A DNA stretch of 64,000 bases from Rutidosis leptorrhynchoides (GCF_046630445.1 NC_092341.1:290636501-290700500); one strand, 5' to 3'. Numbered from the stretch's first letter, positions 1 to 13,096 are shown. Made by a program: numbers and translations. The notes: a model not told the origin generated them from the letters alone.

Positions 1-2395
1 CTTTTTGTATTTTACCCAGAATCAAGAGGGACAGTTGATGTAATTTTTATTTAATAAATTAATGGTCGAATTTTATACCATAATGACTGAAATAAATAAA
101 GGAATTTAATTTAAAAATTTGGGATTTTTTTAAAAGACTTTTATCCGCCCCTAATTATCAACGGGGTACGTTATACTATCCCTAATATAACAGTCGATAG
201 AAAGAAAACAAAAGGGAGGGATGGCTTATTTTGCTTTGACACGTTTAAATGTTAGATTCCAATTGTCCAAGTATATGAACTGGATCTCAAATTGTGTGTT
301 CACAAGATTATTAGTAGACTAAATAAATTGTTTAACAACTGTCCCCATCAAAATAGATATTTATATCTATTCCCTGTATTGCTTTCCATATAAAAGTTCA
401 AACACTTACAACTAACATTCACGGGTATATAAAAATTTCAAAGGTGGCAGACATACTTTTATTTATTTCATTTTCTTGTTCATGCATCGTATAAGAGATA
501 TACTATATATCTTTGTTTTTCCCTTTTTTCAAACAACAGTCACTTTATTGCTACAGAATTCGTTCTAATGATTTATGTATACTTATATGCACATAAGTAA
601 TCACCACTCAAGAACAACCATAAGCTATTATATTTGGTTTTCATTTTCGGGTTACACCGCCACTAAAATCACAACCCATATCACCACTATACACCTAATC
701 ATACAATGATCATCATTTTCAATTTAATAGTTGCTTTTTCTTTTCTTCTTTCTGATTGTCGACTTAAACAAACCTCAAGATGGGGCACGGCTACAAGTCA
801 CCACCCAAACACCCAATGATCATCACCTTATCTTTCTTTTTCATCATCGAGCTAGCATTTAAACCGCCCAAGAACTCACAAAAACTTCACCACCTTCTAC
901 CAATGAACAACCGAGAACTACCATTGGCTAACCATCAAACTACCACTATGACCGCCATAACAGCCACCACCGAGAACTACTACGACCTGTTAGTTTATGT
1001 TACAGCTACTGCTACCGTACGTTTATTTTTCTTTGCTTCTAGTTAGTTTCATTTTGGCTGTTCAAAGCAAGATCACAAAACGAACCCCGTTTTAATTATC
1101 TTGCTGTTAGTCTTTTCTCGACTGCTATTCGTGTAGTATACCTACTCGATGTGAGTCTTTCTATTTTCATTACTTCTGTCCGAACACCACACAAACAAAT
1201 ACCAACCCAAACGAAACCACTTATTATCTGTTTCAATCAAACCTCAACCGCCACCATATTCAACCATCACCACATACTCGAATTTGTTTTCTGTTTAATC
1301 TTCATCAACCAACCAAAACGTCATTAATTTTTCTTCTTCTCCTTTCTTTTTGCTGAATGGTTTTGCTACTGCTTCATTTACTTTTCGGTGTTAGACAATG
1401 AAGATGATAGATAATTCATAATTTTATGAACAATGATGATGATGAAAAGTATCCGTATAGCAGCCTACTCGCTGCCACTTCCTGTCTCCTGTTTCCTTTT
1501 CGTTTAAATAGCCATATAACAAAGAAGGATGATGACAAGATAATACGTGATGTGATGGAATGATACAGATAAAAGAATAAGGATCTAATTCTGCTAGTGC
1601 GTGTTATTTTAATGCTTTTTTGGCCGACATCCACTAGCCTACCTTCCCCACTTGTGATTAAATTTTGATGTTTAAAGTTCTATTAATCCATTTATTTATT
1701 TTATTGGTTACGTGGTTATATATTGTGGGGCCGTTCAATTATTAATATATCAAAGAGAATCGAATCCTTATATTGTTTAGCAATTGGGTCGAGAAACATA
1801 TTAGTAGTGGGCCGTAAATTGAGTAGGCCTGTTGGGTCGTAGTACTATTGTTTTATGGGTCGAGAGCCTGTTTTGGTTTTTAGATTGGGCTAAATAGGAT
1901 ACTGATATTGATGATAATTAAAAACTAGGAACAATGATACATAAAATGATAGATTTTATGATGATAAGATTAGGAAACGAAAATGGTAATCACGATTAGG
2001 ATAACATATTGATGATGAATCATGTTAAACGATAATGGTGGAGAAAATAACATGGGTGACGAGATCGATGCCATAATGGTGATGAGGCGATAACAAGAGG
2101 GTAATGATAATATTAAGGTGATGATATAATTATGATGATAAATATATACAATGGTGATGAAATAAGATGATTATGATCATAATGATGTTACAAGTATAAG
2201 GATCGATGATGATGTTTTATGATGATTTCGTAATGATCAAGATGGTCATGAATGGTTGACAATGTTCTGTGACGATGATGATGGATGATATGTATAAATG
2301 GTGTTGGTAAAGTCGATGGGGTTTTGTGTTGAATAAGGCAAAAAATACATACGAGTCATATATGATTAAGATATAATTCAGGAAAAACATAATTG

Positions 2396-2460
2396 GATCC
2401 ATGGTTAGGGGTGTTTGTGGTTAAACACGAGGTCTTGAGTTCGAGCCTGGTTTCGGGCAT
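2396..2460 (+). other. tRNA-like A-box/B-box module inside LTR0
   Basis: A-box-like ATGGTTAGGGGTG near 2401 is followed about 25 bases later by the B-box-like GAGTTCGAGCC (2437-2447). The same arrangement recurs in the LTRs at 5.1-8.8, 13.1-16.9 and 52.1-56.1 kb, each time followed by a conserved AAAGGTAGT and a TTA-rich stretch. There is no acceptor stem, so it is not a tRNA gene. Whether RNA polymerase III uses it cannot be told from sequence. Confidence 0.5.
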
Positions 2461-2790
2461 TCTTTTTGGAAAGACTTTTAAAGGTAGTTTTATTAGTTTT
2501 ATAGTTATTATTAGTTTTACTAGTTTTATTATTATTATTATTATCATTATTAGTAAAAATATTTTTTTATAGATATTATAGTTATTATTATTATTATTAC
2601 TATTATTAAAAGAACCATTGTTTTTGAAATTATCATTTTTATTAAAATTTACATTTTTACTTTCATTAAAATTATTAGTATTATCAAAAGTATTATTTAT
2701 TAAAATTTTAAATATTTAAAACTACCTTTTTATTTAAAATTTCATTATCATTATTATTATTATATTATTATAACAAATAACTATTTTTTT

Positions 2791-2861
2791 ATAAAAATAT
2801 ACTTATACTATAATTATATTAATATTACCTATAATTATATATTAAAAATATTAACATTTCT

Positions 2862-2958
<97 letters not shown>

Positions 2959-3024
2959 GATACACTTATACTATAATTATATTAAAATTACCTATAATTA
3001 TATATTAAAAATATTAACATTTCT

Positions 3025-3104
<80 letters not shown>

Positions 3105-3110
3105 AAATAG
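2791..3110. repeat. Tandem duplication of a ~155-bp unit, each ending in a long (AT)n
   Basis: The unit starting ATACTTATACTATAATTATA occurs twice (about 2799 and 2962). Each copy runs into a pure AT array (about 2868-2952 and 3028-3101). The duplicated unit suggests slippage or unequal exchange primed by the AT tract. Array lengths in an assembly are unreliable. Confidence 0.85.
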
Positions 3111-4179
3111 ATACATATATAGCATAAGATATAAAATATAAATAAAATATATATTAGAATTTAGTACAAATTATATATAAACTACAACACTAAATATATA
3201 AATACTATATAATTAATAGATGGAATTATTTGAATTTCATTATATGTTTTAATATATATAACTGATATAGGTTCGTGAATTCGAGGCCAACCCTGCATTG
3301 TTCAGTTTCGTCATATGTATTTTTACTACAAAATACAGTATTGTGAGTTTCATTTGCTCCCTTTTTAAATGCTTTTATAATATATATTTTTGGGACTGAG
3401 AATACATGCGCTTTTATAAATGTTTGACGAAATAGACAAAAGTAATTGAAACTACATTCTATGGTTGAATGATCGAAGCCGAATATGCCCCTTTTTGCTT
3501 GGTAGCCTAAGAATTAGTAAACCAGTCCACTAATTGACGCGAATCCTAAAGATAGATCTATTGGGCCTAACAAACCCCATCCGTTGTTGCGGATGCTTTA
3601 GTACTTCGAGGTTTTTTCTCATGTCCGAAGGATGTCCCGGAATGATGGGGATATTCTTATATGCATCTTGTTAATGTCGGTTACCAGGTGTTCAATCCAT
3701 ATGAATGAATTTTATAGCAGTGAACAGACCTGTACCTTGAAACAAAAATGAAATCTTATGGTCTATTAAAATAATGGAAATGATTGTTTATGATAAACTA
3801 ATGAACTCACCAACCTTTTGGTTGACACTTTAAAGCATGTTTATTCTCAGGTATGAAAGAAATCTTCCGCTGTGCATTTGCTCATTTTAGAGATATTACT
3901 TGGAGTCATTCATGACATATTTCAAAAGACGTTGCATTCGAGTCGTTGAGTTCATCAAGATTATTATTAGGTCAATTATAGTGGGATATATTATGAAATG
4001 GTATGCATGCCGTCAACTTTCGATGTAATGAAAGTTTGTCTTTTTAAAAACGAATGCAATGTTTGTAAAATGTATCATATAAAGGTCAAGTACCTCGCGA
4101 TGTAACCAAATGTAATGTATTCGTCCAGATGGATTAGGACGGGTCACTACACTTAATCCATAACGTGTAATTGTCTCTT

Positions 4180-4513
4180 TTAATAACTGGCAACAACGCT
4201 CATATTGGTACGATGCTTGGCATGTGAGTACTTCAAGGAAATTAAGGTTATATTCGATAATGGCAGCTTCTTTTTGGTTGCTTTGGAGACATCGTAACGG
4301 AGTTATCTACCCGGAATCGGCTTTGAGAAAGGGAAAATTATTTGATCTTTCACGTTTGTATTCTTTTTCATGGTTGTATCATAGGGGTAAAAAAGATGTT
4401 GGTTGGAACAATCGACTAATAAAGCCATTGTAATTTGTTTTCTTTTTGTCCTCTAGTTTTTTCCTGAAGGCTTTTAATAAAATATGACGCCGTTGAAAAA
4501 AAAAAGGAAAAAA
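4180..4513 (+). mobile_element. 5'-truncated L1-type LINE with 18-bp TSD
   Basis: The 18-bp sequence AACGTGTAATTGTCTCTT occurs at 4162-4179 and again at 4514-4531. Between them lie an open frame (4182-4433), a short 3' UTR and an A-rich tail (4495-4513). The frame encodes about 83 residues ending at a TAA and has the tryptophan-rich pattern of the zinc-binding reverse-transcriptase tail of plant L1 elements (FNNWQQRSYWYDAW, then FWLLWRHRNGVIY). Exact TSD, poly(A) tail and 5' truncation are the signature of target-primed reverse transcription. The insertion lies 10 bp beyond the end of LTR0, in DNA that already flanked that LTR. Confidence 0.9.
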
Positions 4514-4531
4514 AACGTGTAATTGTCTCTT

Positions 4532-4864
4532 AGTTTCAAGTAGTAATCCCTTTTATTGGATGTAATGGGCTTTTTGTTTCGTGTTGGGCTCCTTATTTTG
4601 TTTTCTGAGGCTTGACATCCTTGAATGACAAATAACAATTTTTACTCTTGCTTTAAATATATTGTGCTCGTTGACATTTTTTAAAGAGTGATTGATGCAA
4701 TTATTTTAGGATGTTCATTTTCTACATACTTTCGACACTTCAATTACATTAACATGTTGACATGGCAACCTATAAATCTACAAATATGCATTACAAAAGT
4801 AAACAATAAGTTATACTCATTTTCAATCTTATCTTCTAATCCTATAAACACTGCACAATATGAC
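4532..4864. other. Short unassigned interval
   Basis: AT-rich DNA between the LINE and the TRIM. I see no open frame, repeat boundary or motif worth naming. Confidence 0.5.
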
Positions 4865-7133
4865 TGACAGAATTAATAAATCGTATAGTCTAACAACATA
4901 TGCTACAATATAAGCCCAAGAGTCCATCCTTTTCTAAAACCAATTGGTGATAAAGGGACTTCCCCTTAGACTTATATGCACACATTTGTTTTGTCCCATG
5001 GTCGATGTGAGATAACTTCCCAACACGCCCCCTCACATCGAGGCGTGGAACGTGTAGTGACCCGGGAATTTTCGACCAAATTTAAACTTTAATCTTTATA
5101 TGTTTCCGACACGATAAGCAAAGTTTGTTATGTTGAATCTCAAGAATTGTAAACTGTGTTTATACATTCATTTAAACCTCGACCGAGTTTCGACGATTCA
5201 CGAACCATTATATGAACGAATATGATTATATATGATTATTAAATTTTACAAGTTAAAATATAGATATTATAGTAATATTATTATTACTTTCATTAATATC
5301 AATATTAGTTATATTATTATAAATAATATGTGGATATGAAATTTAGTACATTTAATTTGTTATCTTTACTAATATTATTATTATTACTTTCATGGTTATT
5401 ATTATTATGAATAACTAAAAACTATCCTTTTATTTAAAATTATTAATTACTTTTATTATAATTAGAATTATTTTGATATTAGTAATATTATTATTAATTC
5501 TATTCTTATTATTATTAGTATTTTATTTATATAGTTATCAATTAATAATATTAGATAAATAATTATATAGGGAATAAATTAAGTTTCACTTGTGATAAAT
5601 TTTTGTTCCTGTCTACAAGGTTGTTACATATCCATATCACCAATCGTACAGTCTTAATCCAATCACTATCTATTTTTTTGTTCTTTTATATTTTTATATC
5701 CTGATGAATTCATCTCAAGTGGAATCTCTGTCCTTCTTGTCTGAATTGGTTAACCATCGACTTCAATTGGTAATAAAAACAAGATCTCAATTGATAATAC
5801 AAACAAGATCGATCAAATCACAGTGTCTGTATCAATTATTCGATTCCAATCCTTATTATCATATATAACTATATATGTATATATATGTATACATATAAGG
5901 TTATAGAGAAGGGGAATCAAATCTAAAATTAAACGAACTAACCATTTATTCATATCTCAAATCTCCATAATTATCTTCATCATCATTCAATTACTTGTTA
6001 CTACCACTTATACTTCACTTCTGTCTCTGTTAATCAAAGACACCCGAAACCAAAAACACCACCAGGTACAATCACTATAAACACTACTTTAATGCTTAAT
6101 GTTTTCTGCTTCCTTTATTCATCTTGTTAACCGAACACAAACCATAATTCATCATTTATCATTTCTTTTCTTGCTTCAGTGTAAAGTTGCCTGCTATTTG
6201 TTTCTGTTTTGAACCCATGAACGAACCAAACATGATCACCCATAAATCACATCGTTCTATCTCTTTCTTTCTTCCTCTTTGATCAAACCCATTTGTATCA
6301 CACCAACCCATTATGATTATACTGCATATTGAACCGTCACATCTCCACTTTGTCTCCCTCTCTCTCATTGAATCTCAAGCGACACACATTCCTGCACCTT
6401 GTTATGTTCGGTCCGAGACTCCACACCACCACCACAAATCGTGATCATAATTGCAACCATTACCACCGTGACCACTTCCCAATCTCTTCCTCTCTCTTAT
6501 GTTTGTAGAATCGCCTTGAAGACTCCATTGTTGTAGCTGCCATTTTATTTCTGTTCAGTTTATATTCTCCATCAAAAACCACCATGAAAGCCATTAAAAC
6601 CGAAGGCCAAACATCACCATCCAACCACTGCAACTGCTGCTGCAGTGTTTCTGTTGTGATTCGCTGTTACATCAGCCGTTTAAATTTTTTTATTTACGAT
6701 AGTGATAAGGACGATGATGATGAAGATAATACATAAAATCATAAACGCGAAGGTGATGCCTTAATGTGAAGATGAACACGATGGGAATGATATTGTAAGA
6801 TGATGATGTCGATGGATGATGGCAAGGATGATGATTATAAATGATGATGAGGAAACGTGTTGCAGCTGAGATATTGATTTAATGGACTTTTAACCATTTA
6901 AAAAAAACTGAAGTGGAAAGGTAATAACAATTGAATGATAAGCTTTTAGTGGGGTTAGTGTGATAAGATGAAAAATAAAACGAATCCTAAGTGTTAACAC
7001 CTTTCCAGAACTTTAATTTAATAAAGTAAATTAAAGTGAATCCTAAGTCGATTAGTGTATTGGGAATGAAGAAGAAACAGAAAGAATAAGGGATAAAAAA
7101 ATAAGGAGTATCATATCATACAGATAAACAGAA

Positions 7134-7200
7134 GAGGAGCAGTGGTTTGGGAGTGTGTGTATTTCAGAGAGGTCTCAGGTTCGATTCTAAGTCAGGACAG
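7134..7200 (+). other. tRNA-like module 1 in 5' LTR
   Basis: AGTGGTTTGGGAGTG (A-box-like, from 7141) and GGTTCGATTC (7178-7187), which matches the Pol III B-box consensus well, about 30 bases apart. The counterpart in the 3' LTR is at about 15188-15248. A tRNA-derived fragment is the simplest reading; function unknown. Confidence 0.5.
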
Positions 7201-7223
7201 TCATAAATTTCTTTTTATTCGAC

Positions 7224-7298
7224 TGGGCAGCTGTTGGGCTGAAAGCTGCTGTTGGGTCGAACGCTGCTGTTGGACCGAAAGCTGTTGTTGGGCTGAGT
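7224..7298 (+). repeat. Minisatellite, ~19-bp unit
   Basis: About four imperfect copies of a unit like CTGCTGTTGGGTCGAAAG lie between the two tRNA-like modules, with a counterpart at about 15270-15343 in the 3' LTR. The two LTRs differ by single bases inside the array, as expected for independent drift after insertion. Confidence 0.8.
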
Positions 7299-7379
7299 GG
7301 AATGATGAAGAAAAATGGAAACTGTATAGTAACGGGTAATATATATTAGAGTGTGATATCATGACAGAAAACAGAATTG

Positions 7380-7442
7380 GTGGCATGGTTAGAAGTCTTA
7401 GTGCTTTAGCGTGAGGTCTCGGGTTCGAGCCCTGGCTGAGAC
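7380..7442 (+). other. tRNA-like module 2 in 5' LTR
   Basis: TGGCATGGTTAG (7381-7392) resembles an A box and GGGTTCGAGCC (7421-7431) a B box. The counterpart in the 3' LTR is at 15429-15490, where the B box has decayed to GGGTTTGAGCC. It is followed by TTTTTAAAAGGTAGT and a (TTA)n-rich run, an order also seen after the modules of LTR0 and M1. Confidence 0.55.
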
Positions 7443-8829
7443 ATATTTGTTATCTTTTTAAAAGGTAGTATTACTATTATTATTATTATTGTTGTTGTTT
7501 TTATGTTAAATTACTTATTATTATTATTAAGACTAATAACATGATTATTATTATTAAAATTATTATCATTAATATAAATTATATTAATATCATCCTTAAA
7601 TATGATTAAAATAAGTATTAGTACTATCATTATCAATATTATCATTATTAGAAATATAAATATTATCATGATTGTTAAAATTGTTATTATTAGTAAAATT
7701 CTTATCAACGCTATTATTATTATATTTATCATTATTATTATTATCGTTATTTTTCGTTTTATTAACATTATTATTAATATTTTGAATATAGCTACAAATT
7801 TTATTATAGAAATGATTAAGTTACAAATTAACAAAAGTCACTGATATTATCATTACTATCATTACTATATTGTATTATAATAACAAGCAAATATTTTTAT
7901 ATATAAGTAACTATGGTTAATACATGTAACATAACTATATTAATACTTTTACTAAGTAAGTATCCACAGTATATAAAATAGATATATTTAACTAAATTAT
8001 AAATGAAACCTATAAATTATTAAATTTGACAATTATATCACTAATAATAATATCTAAATTTGTTCGATTAAAATTACGTGTGTTAATATATATATATATA
8101 CAAATGATATAGGTTCGTGAATCCGAGGTCAACCTTGCATCGTTTAGTTGTTCAATGTCGTTATATGTATTTTTACTACAAAATACATTACGGTGAGTTT
8201 CATTTGCCTTTTTACCCTTTATATTTTTGGTCTGAGAATACATGCGCAATTTTTATAAATGTTTTACGAAATAGACACAAGTGATCGAAACTACATTCTA
8301 TGGTTGGATTATTAAATCGAGTATGCCCCTTTTTAGTCTGGTAATCTAAGAATTAGGGAACAGACACCCTAATTGACGCGAATCCTAAAGATAGATCTAT
8401 CGGGCCAAACAAGCCCCATCCAAAGTACCGGATGTTTTAGTACTTCGAAATTTATATCATGTCCGAAGGAGGATCCCGGAATGATGGGGATATTCTTATA
8501 TGCATATTGTGAATGTCGGTTACCAGGTGTTCAATCCATATGAATGATATTTTTGTCTCTATGCATGGGACGTATGTTTATGAGAAATGGAAATATGAAA
8601 TCTTGTGGTCTATTAAAATTATAAAATGAATATTTATGATAAACTAATGAACTTACCAACCTTTTGGTTGACACTTTTAAGCATGTTTATTCTCAGGTGT
8701 GAAAGAAACCTTTCGCTGTGCATATGCTCACTTACATGGAGTCGTTTATGGCATATAGAAGTCAGATCATCGCTCTGGAATCAAAGGTTGAAGACTTCGT
8801 CCGGATGGATTAGGACGGGTCTTCACAGT

Positions 8830-8841
8830 TGGTATCAGAGC
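8830..8841 (+). promoter_or_regulatory. Primer binding site, initiator tRNA-Met type
   Basis: TGGTATCAGAGC begins two bases after the 5' LTR end at 8827. It is complementary to the 3' end of plant initiator tRNA-Met and fixes the element orientation as plus. Confidence 0.95.
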
Positions 8842-9270
8842 AGTGGTCTTAGCGAACCAGGTTTGCATTAGTGTGTCTAACTGATAAGTCGTTAGGATGT
8901 ATTAGTGAGTCTGGACTCCGACCGTGTCTGCATGTTAAAAGTTTTGCTTATCATCTAGTGTCGAAAATTTCCTGCTTATCATTCTTAGGGAATCATTTGC
9001 TTATCATTCTTAATCTAGACATATCTTACTGCCTGGATTGCATGAATAGTGTATAGACAAAATTCATATCTTAGCGTATCTGACAATTCATATCTTAGCG
9101 TATCTGTTGTTGTAGACCTTGCCTGATATCTCTCGTAAATTTCTCCTTAATTTAAGGGATCCTGGTACTATATATATATCTATGCAAATTATGCATTGAG
9201 AATACCATCCAACTATCAATTGCTATCACTAAACTCTTCATACCAAAAATCTTTCCTGTGATCGCGTAAG

Positions 9271-9777
9271 ATGGCCTCTACAAATCGACCAAGTTCCTCT
9301 GACTCCGAAGACAGCGCGATAGGAGCACACCAACCAATCAACTACCGTGATTACTGGAGAAAATGGGGGTGGGTTCGCGACATACTCACCCTATGGAGAA
9401 GGGAAGAAGGTACTCCATATCATGAACCGAATTTACCACCTAACCTTGGAGTACTCGACCCGCTCACCGGCGAACCTGTTCGCAACACCGTTTATACCCT
9501 TTTTGCCAGAATTTTTCGTCTTGAGACTACCATTAACGAAACTAGAGAAGATATCCGATCTCTACCTCACACTGATAACCAACCAGGGTTAGTAGAAGAA
9601 GTTAAAGAACTCCGAGCTCGAGTGTTAACTTTAGAGAGCACGGTACACAATTTGCAAGCACCAGCCGTACCACCAACACCAGTAACATCACCAACTTTAG
9701 CACTAATAGCATTAGTACCACCAACAACAACATCCGCATCACCAGCTTCGACATCTCATTCTGTACCTCGAGTATAA
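9271..9777 (+). CDS. Gag-like or extra ORF of the large LTR element
   Basis: A 168-residue open frame about 440 bp after the PBS, where the gag or leader ORF of plant Ty3/gypsy elements usually lies. It has a polar serine-rich start, a Trp/Arg-rich stretch (WRKWGWVRDI at about 29-38), a coiled-coil-like segment (LVEEVKELRARVLTLEST, about 106-123) and a low-complexity Ala/Pro/Thr/Ser tail. It lacks the zinc knuckle and the recognisable capsid core of Ty3/gypsy Gag, so it may be a reduced gag or one of the extra ORFs known in plant Ty3/gypsy elements. The clean frame, base-biased away from its AT-rich surroundings, supports coding; the function is not identified. Confidence 0.6.
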   Translation: MASTNRPSSSDSEDSAIGAHQPINYRDYWRKWGWVRDILTLWRREEGTPYHEPNLPPNLGVLDPLTGEPVRNTVYTLFARIFRLETTINETREDIRSLPHTDNQPGLVEEVKELRARVLTLESTVHNLQAPAVPPTPVTSPTLALIALVPPTTTSASPASTSHSVPRV

Positions 9778-12486
9778 TCATCGTTCTACGTATGGTTCTA
9801 TCTATGTTATTTTTGTTCGACATGGCGGTTATGTAATCTCTAATGTTTTAGAGATTATATATTCTTGTTCTAACGGTAAATCAAATGAGATTAATACTAT
9901 ATTGATTCAATAAATCTATAATTACATCTGAAGAAAATATATATTTAAGTATGTTTTCATAAAGATTGTAATTAAAAATTCTGTTGTACAAACTGTTAAT
10001 GGTGAAAATATTTTAACGAGTAGGTAATACCGGAGGAATATTTAGGTTTCACATTAATAAACTACGCTGTACATTCTTCGAATCTGATTCAATAGTCATT
10101 TACTATGCTACTTGCAACCACAGCTATACGAATCCGTTCATCACAGAATAACCATTTTCATACAATTTCATATTCGGATTTTGTCCTATCAGAATCCAAC
10201 AAGTGGCATAATGAAGAAAATATTAGACAAAATAAAATTTGTTAGAAACAAACAAATTAACTATGAGAAATTTTATTAAGAATCCACGCTAACTGTTCCT
10301 AGCTAATTGTTTCTAGCTAACTGATTACATTTTATATTATCGCAATTTACATTCTCGCAATATTATTTATCGTCATTTAATTTTTGTTATTTACTTTACG
10401 CATTTAAATTATTGTCATTTAATTTCTGTTATTTATTTTACGCACTTTAAATATCAGGACACGTATACAAGGTTTTGACATATCATATCGATGCATCTAT
10501 ATATATTATTTGGAATCACCATAGACACTCTATATGCAGTAATGATCGAGTTCTCTATACAGGGTTGAGGTTGATTCTACAATAATATATATTATTTGAG
10601 TTGTGATCTAGTCTGAGACATATACGGGTCACGACACGTATTAATTAATTTGAATATTATAAAATAAACTATATATGAATTATTGGAATGTTAACTGTGG
10701 ACTATAGACTGAGGACTAATAACATTGGATAATTAAAATGAATTAAAATATTAATTATAATATATGAAACTAAACAATTCTTCAAGTTTGCCACTTGATT
10801 TCATCTTAAACCTCATTTGTATCTTGACGATTACAATCTGCGTTCAAACCTGTCATGATTCTTGAAAACACCTCAATCGGGAGGATGAACCAACCACAAC
10901 TACAGCTACGGAAGAAAAGATTGATACATATAGTTATGTACCAGAAAAACTCTAGAAACCAGAGTCATAGTTTAACACGTATCCGCGTTAAATCTTTTGG
11001 CATTTATTAGCAAAAATAACTTTGCGATTCCTTTTCAAATTTGCCAATTTTGTCACAGCTCCAGCAAATCAACTTCAATTTTTCATTCGAATAAGCCTTA
11101 TTATAACCTTGATATATAAGTTGCCTTTCGTCATCGTTACCGGAGAACTTTTTATATTCCACCATATTACCATCAGCGTTTAATCATCTAAAAACACAAT
11201 TCTCTGAAAACACCTCAGAAAGATAATCGACGATTTAGATATGATAGCATTAAATGCAGAGGAAACAGTAAAATCGTAGATGGCCTAAACGGCCACGAGT
11301 TTGATAACAAAATAATGGAGTGTTGGGAACGCTCGATAGAAAAATTGGTACTGAAAAATGGAATGAGCTAACCATGAAGGAGACCAAGGACAAATACAAG
11401 GACCAAACCCTATATTCAAAGGATTCAGGTAATTCTGGATCCGTTGAAATCTTTAGAGAATATCTTGCTCCGAAGTCATGTTAAAATCTTGCGGAAAAAT
11501 CTTTCTCCATCAACCATCGAACTTAGAAATTCCAAAAATATCATCATCAACATCTTCGATATTTCTGAGGATATTTTCATAAATATTCTCGTCCGAGATT
11601 ATATACCTCTTCGTGCTTCCTGTGTATCATTATATTGGAAACATTCAATAGAAAATTTAGTACCGAAAAGCAGATTATGCGAAACTAGGAAGAAAGCCGT
11701 GGATAAATCACAAAGAATAAGTTTGACTTCAAAGAATCCAAATGATTCAATGTCTGCTAAAGTCTTTAATGAATATCTTGCTCCTTACTCTAAACCCTTG
11801 CAGACAATAGTTTCTATCATCCTCTGATATTAGATATTCAAAGATATTATCTTATCTTTTATTATAAATATCCTCCATATTTCTGAAGATATTTTCATAA
11901 CTATACTTATCTAAAATCATTAATCTATTCATGTTATCAGTGTTACATCATATAGAAACTGTTAGTTTCTATATTCTGTAAACTTTCGAGCTTAAAATAT
12001 GAATGTTATTGAAGTAATGTTGGGAACTGATGCATGAGTTAGTATAATATAATGACACTTGATCAATGTGATTATATTACAGTAAGTCATGCTGAGTTTC
12101 TAATGGGACGCGATGATTCACAGATTATAACTTCATCATGTGCCATGTTACATAACTCTTTCATGGTGCTTAACTCCTGAACATATCAAGAAAATATATT
12201 CTTGATAGTTCTATTCTCAGTGATTTAGATAATTTGACAAAACAAATCGTGCTACTACCTTTCCTTTCTACCTTGTATATAATGATAATTCGAAACTCCA
12301 TACCTATGAATTCTGGACCGCTACTTGCGAAAAGTAAACAAAAGCATGAAGCTCCGAAATAGAAAAGGGGTATAAATAGCAGCAAATAAGAGAGGGCATT
12401 AACTATGGATGACAATGATTATAGGAGACAGAAGCAGGGACATTACAATAAAAGGGAAGACATAAAACTCAACAACAACCCAGAAG
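9778..12486 (+). other. Internal non-coding part of the large element
   Basis: AT-rich. It includes a degenerate direct duplication of roughly 315 bp: a segment near 11325-11470 (GATAGAAAAATTGGTACTGA ... GAATATCTTGCTCC) is echoed at 11638-11785 (AATAGAAAATTTAGTACCGA ... GAATATCTTGCTCC). The block 10440-10640 is found inverted in M1 at about 58290-58475, so the internal region is conserved across family members. Protein domains were not recognised. Confidence 0.7.
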
Positions 12487-12711
12487 TTACAAACCGTGGA
12501 TATTAGTACGTATAGTAATATAAAGACACGGGAGGATTATAAATATAATAATCCCTAGAGCATAATAGAAATAAACAGATTCTTCAGGTGGGAGTTGGAA
12601 AAGAAGAACGATCATTACGATAGTTAGAATAAGAACAAGGATCAGAACAGGGTTAAGCATTTTCATAAATCTTTTGAATTTGGGAATTGAGTATAAAAGT
12701 GGTGAAAACAA
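12487..12711 (-). CDS. Conserved antisense ORF, small two-helix membrane protein (copy 1)
   Basis: A 74-residue frame antisense to its host element, ending 610 bp before the 3' LTR. The last 57 residues (from the internal Met of KMLNPVLIL) align without gaps to frames in M2 (62601-62774) and M1 (56524-56697). Layout: basic start (KFKRFMK), hydrophobic helix 1 (about 20-41), an invariant LPPE loop (about 43-46), an aromatic stretch (VYFYY), hydrophobic helix 2 (about 52-65), and a basic tail ending IHGL. Against M2 I count by hand 15 codons differing only silently and 21 or 22 differing in residue, mostly hydrophobic swaps, with no indel and the same stop. This looks like protein-level constraint. 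No known family recognised. Confidence 0.6.
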   Translation of the reverse strand: MFSPLLYSIPKFKRFMKMLNPVLILVLILTIVMIVLLFQLPPEESVYFYYALGIIIFIILPCLYITIRTNIHGL

Positions 12712-13059
12712 ATGGAACGGAAAAGGTAAACTTATAAAGGAAATATCAGACGTAGTAATCGGGGCAGAACATCGTATTTAATTAAAGAGATCTTAATTTC
12801 CGTAAATCCCGAAGAATCAGATCTTATAGATCTTCAAGATTTTCTTTTAAATCCCTTGAATTCCGGAATTCAAACTTGATTACGTCAAAAGTTAAAAACA
12901 AATCTTTGCTTCTCATTTCATTCTTTTGTGAATAGCTTCATTCGTACTCTTCGAATAATCGAATTGTTTTATCCACAAAACTCAATGATGATAAAACTCT
13001 ATTTATCAATTCGTATTCGTCATGAAAACAATTTTATTATTAACCATGACCACCTCACT

Positions 13060-13096
13060 CAAATTTCGGGACGAAATTTCTTTAACGGGTAGGTAC
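13060..13096 (+). promoter_or_regulatory. Conserved 3' LTR upstream block (PPT region)
   Basis: The motif CGGGACGAAATTTCTTTAAC followed by GGGTAGGTAC abuts the 3' LTR. The same block, inverted, abuts the LTRs of M1 (56080-56118) and M2 (62161-62199). Its position is that of the polypurine tract that primes plus-strand DNA synthesis, although it is only moderately purine-rich. Confidence 0.7.

Larger units (their letters stand above)
1..4151 (+). mobile_element. 3' part of a large LTR (LTR0), start outside the window
   Basis: The right edge is an LTR end: the last 60 bases match the ends of the LTRs at 5053-8827 and 52088-56079 (GATGGATTAGGACGGGTCAC then TACA at 4151). No primer binding site follows, so this is a 3' LTR or a solo LTR. 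Its layout repeats that of the LTR at 5053-8827: a CA-rich block resembling promoter/leader DNA (600-1700), a GATGAT-rich block (1900-2300), a tRNA-like module (2396-2460), a TTA-rich stretch (2460-2760), AT repeats, and a conserved tail with GAGAATACATGCGC at 3398-3411. The start is not visible. ORFs in it are short and look accidental. Related to, but clearly diverged from, the other large LTRs. Confidence 0.8.
5053..8827 (+). repeat. 5' LTR of the large element
   Basis: 3775 bp, TG...CA. Contents in order: TTA-rich 5' block; CA-rich block with a possible leader (5940-6660); a GATGATG-rich block (6700-6850); tRNA-like module 1 (7134-7200); a CTGCTGTTGGGTCGAAAG minisatellite (7224-7298); tRNA-like module 2 (7380-7442); TTA/ATT-rich stretch (7460-7760); conserved tail with TCTGAGAATACATGCGC at 8231-8247. 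Open frames such as 6159-6368 (-) recur in the 3' LTR only because the LTRs are copies. Confidence 0.95.

Noticed and set aside
780-1046. 88-codon frame near the window start
   Set aside because: Lies in the CA-rich part of LTR0, of low complexity, with no counterpart frame in the related LTRs.
6159-6368. Minus-strand 69-codon frame repeated at 14203-14412
   Set aside because: Present twice only because it lies in the two copies of one recent LTR; not found in the diverged LTRs.
7134-7442. Possible tRNA genes
   Set aside because: B boxes are good but no acceptor or anticodon stem can be drawn; treated as tRNA-like modules.
11444-11827. 127-codon plus-strand frame in the large element
   Set aside because: It spans a degenerate duplication and has no recognised domain; the counterpart in M2 does not look open.
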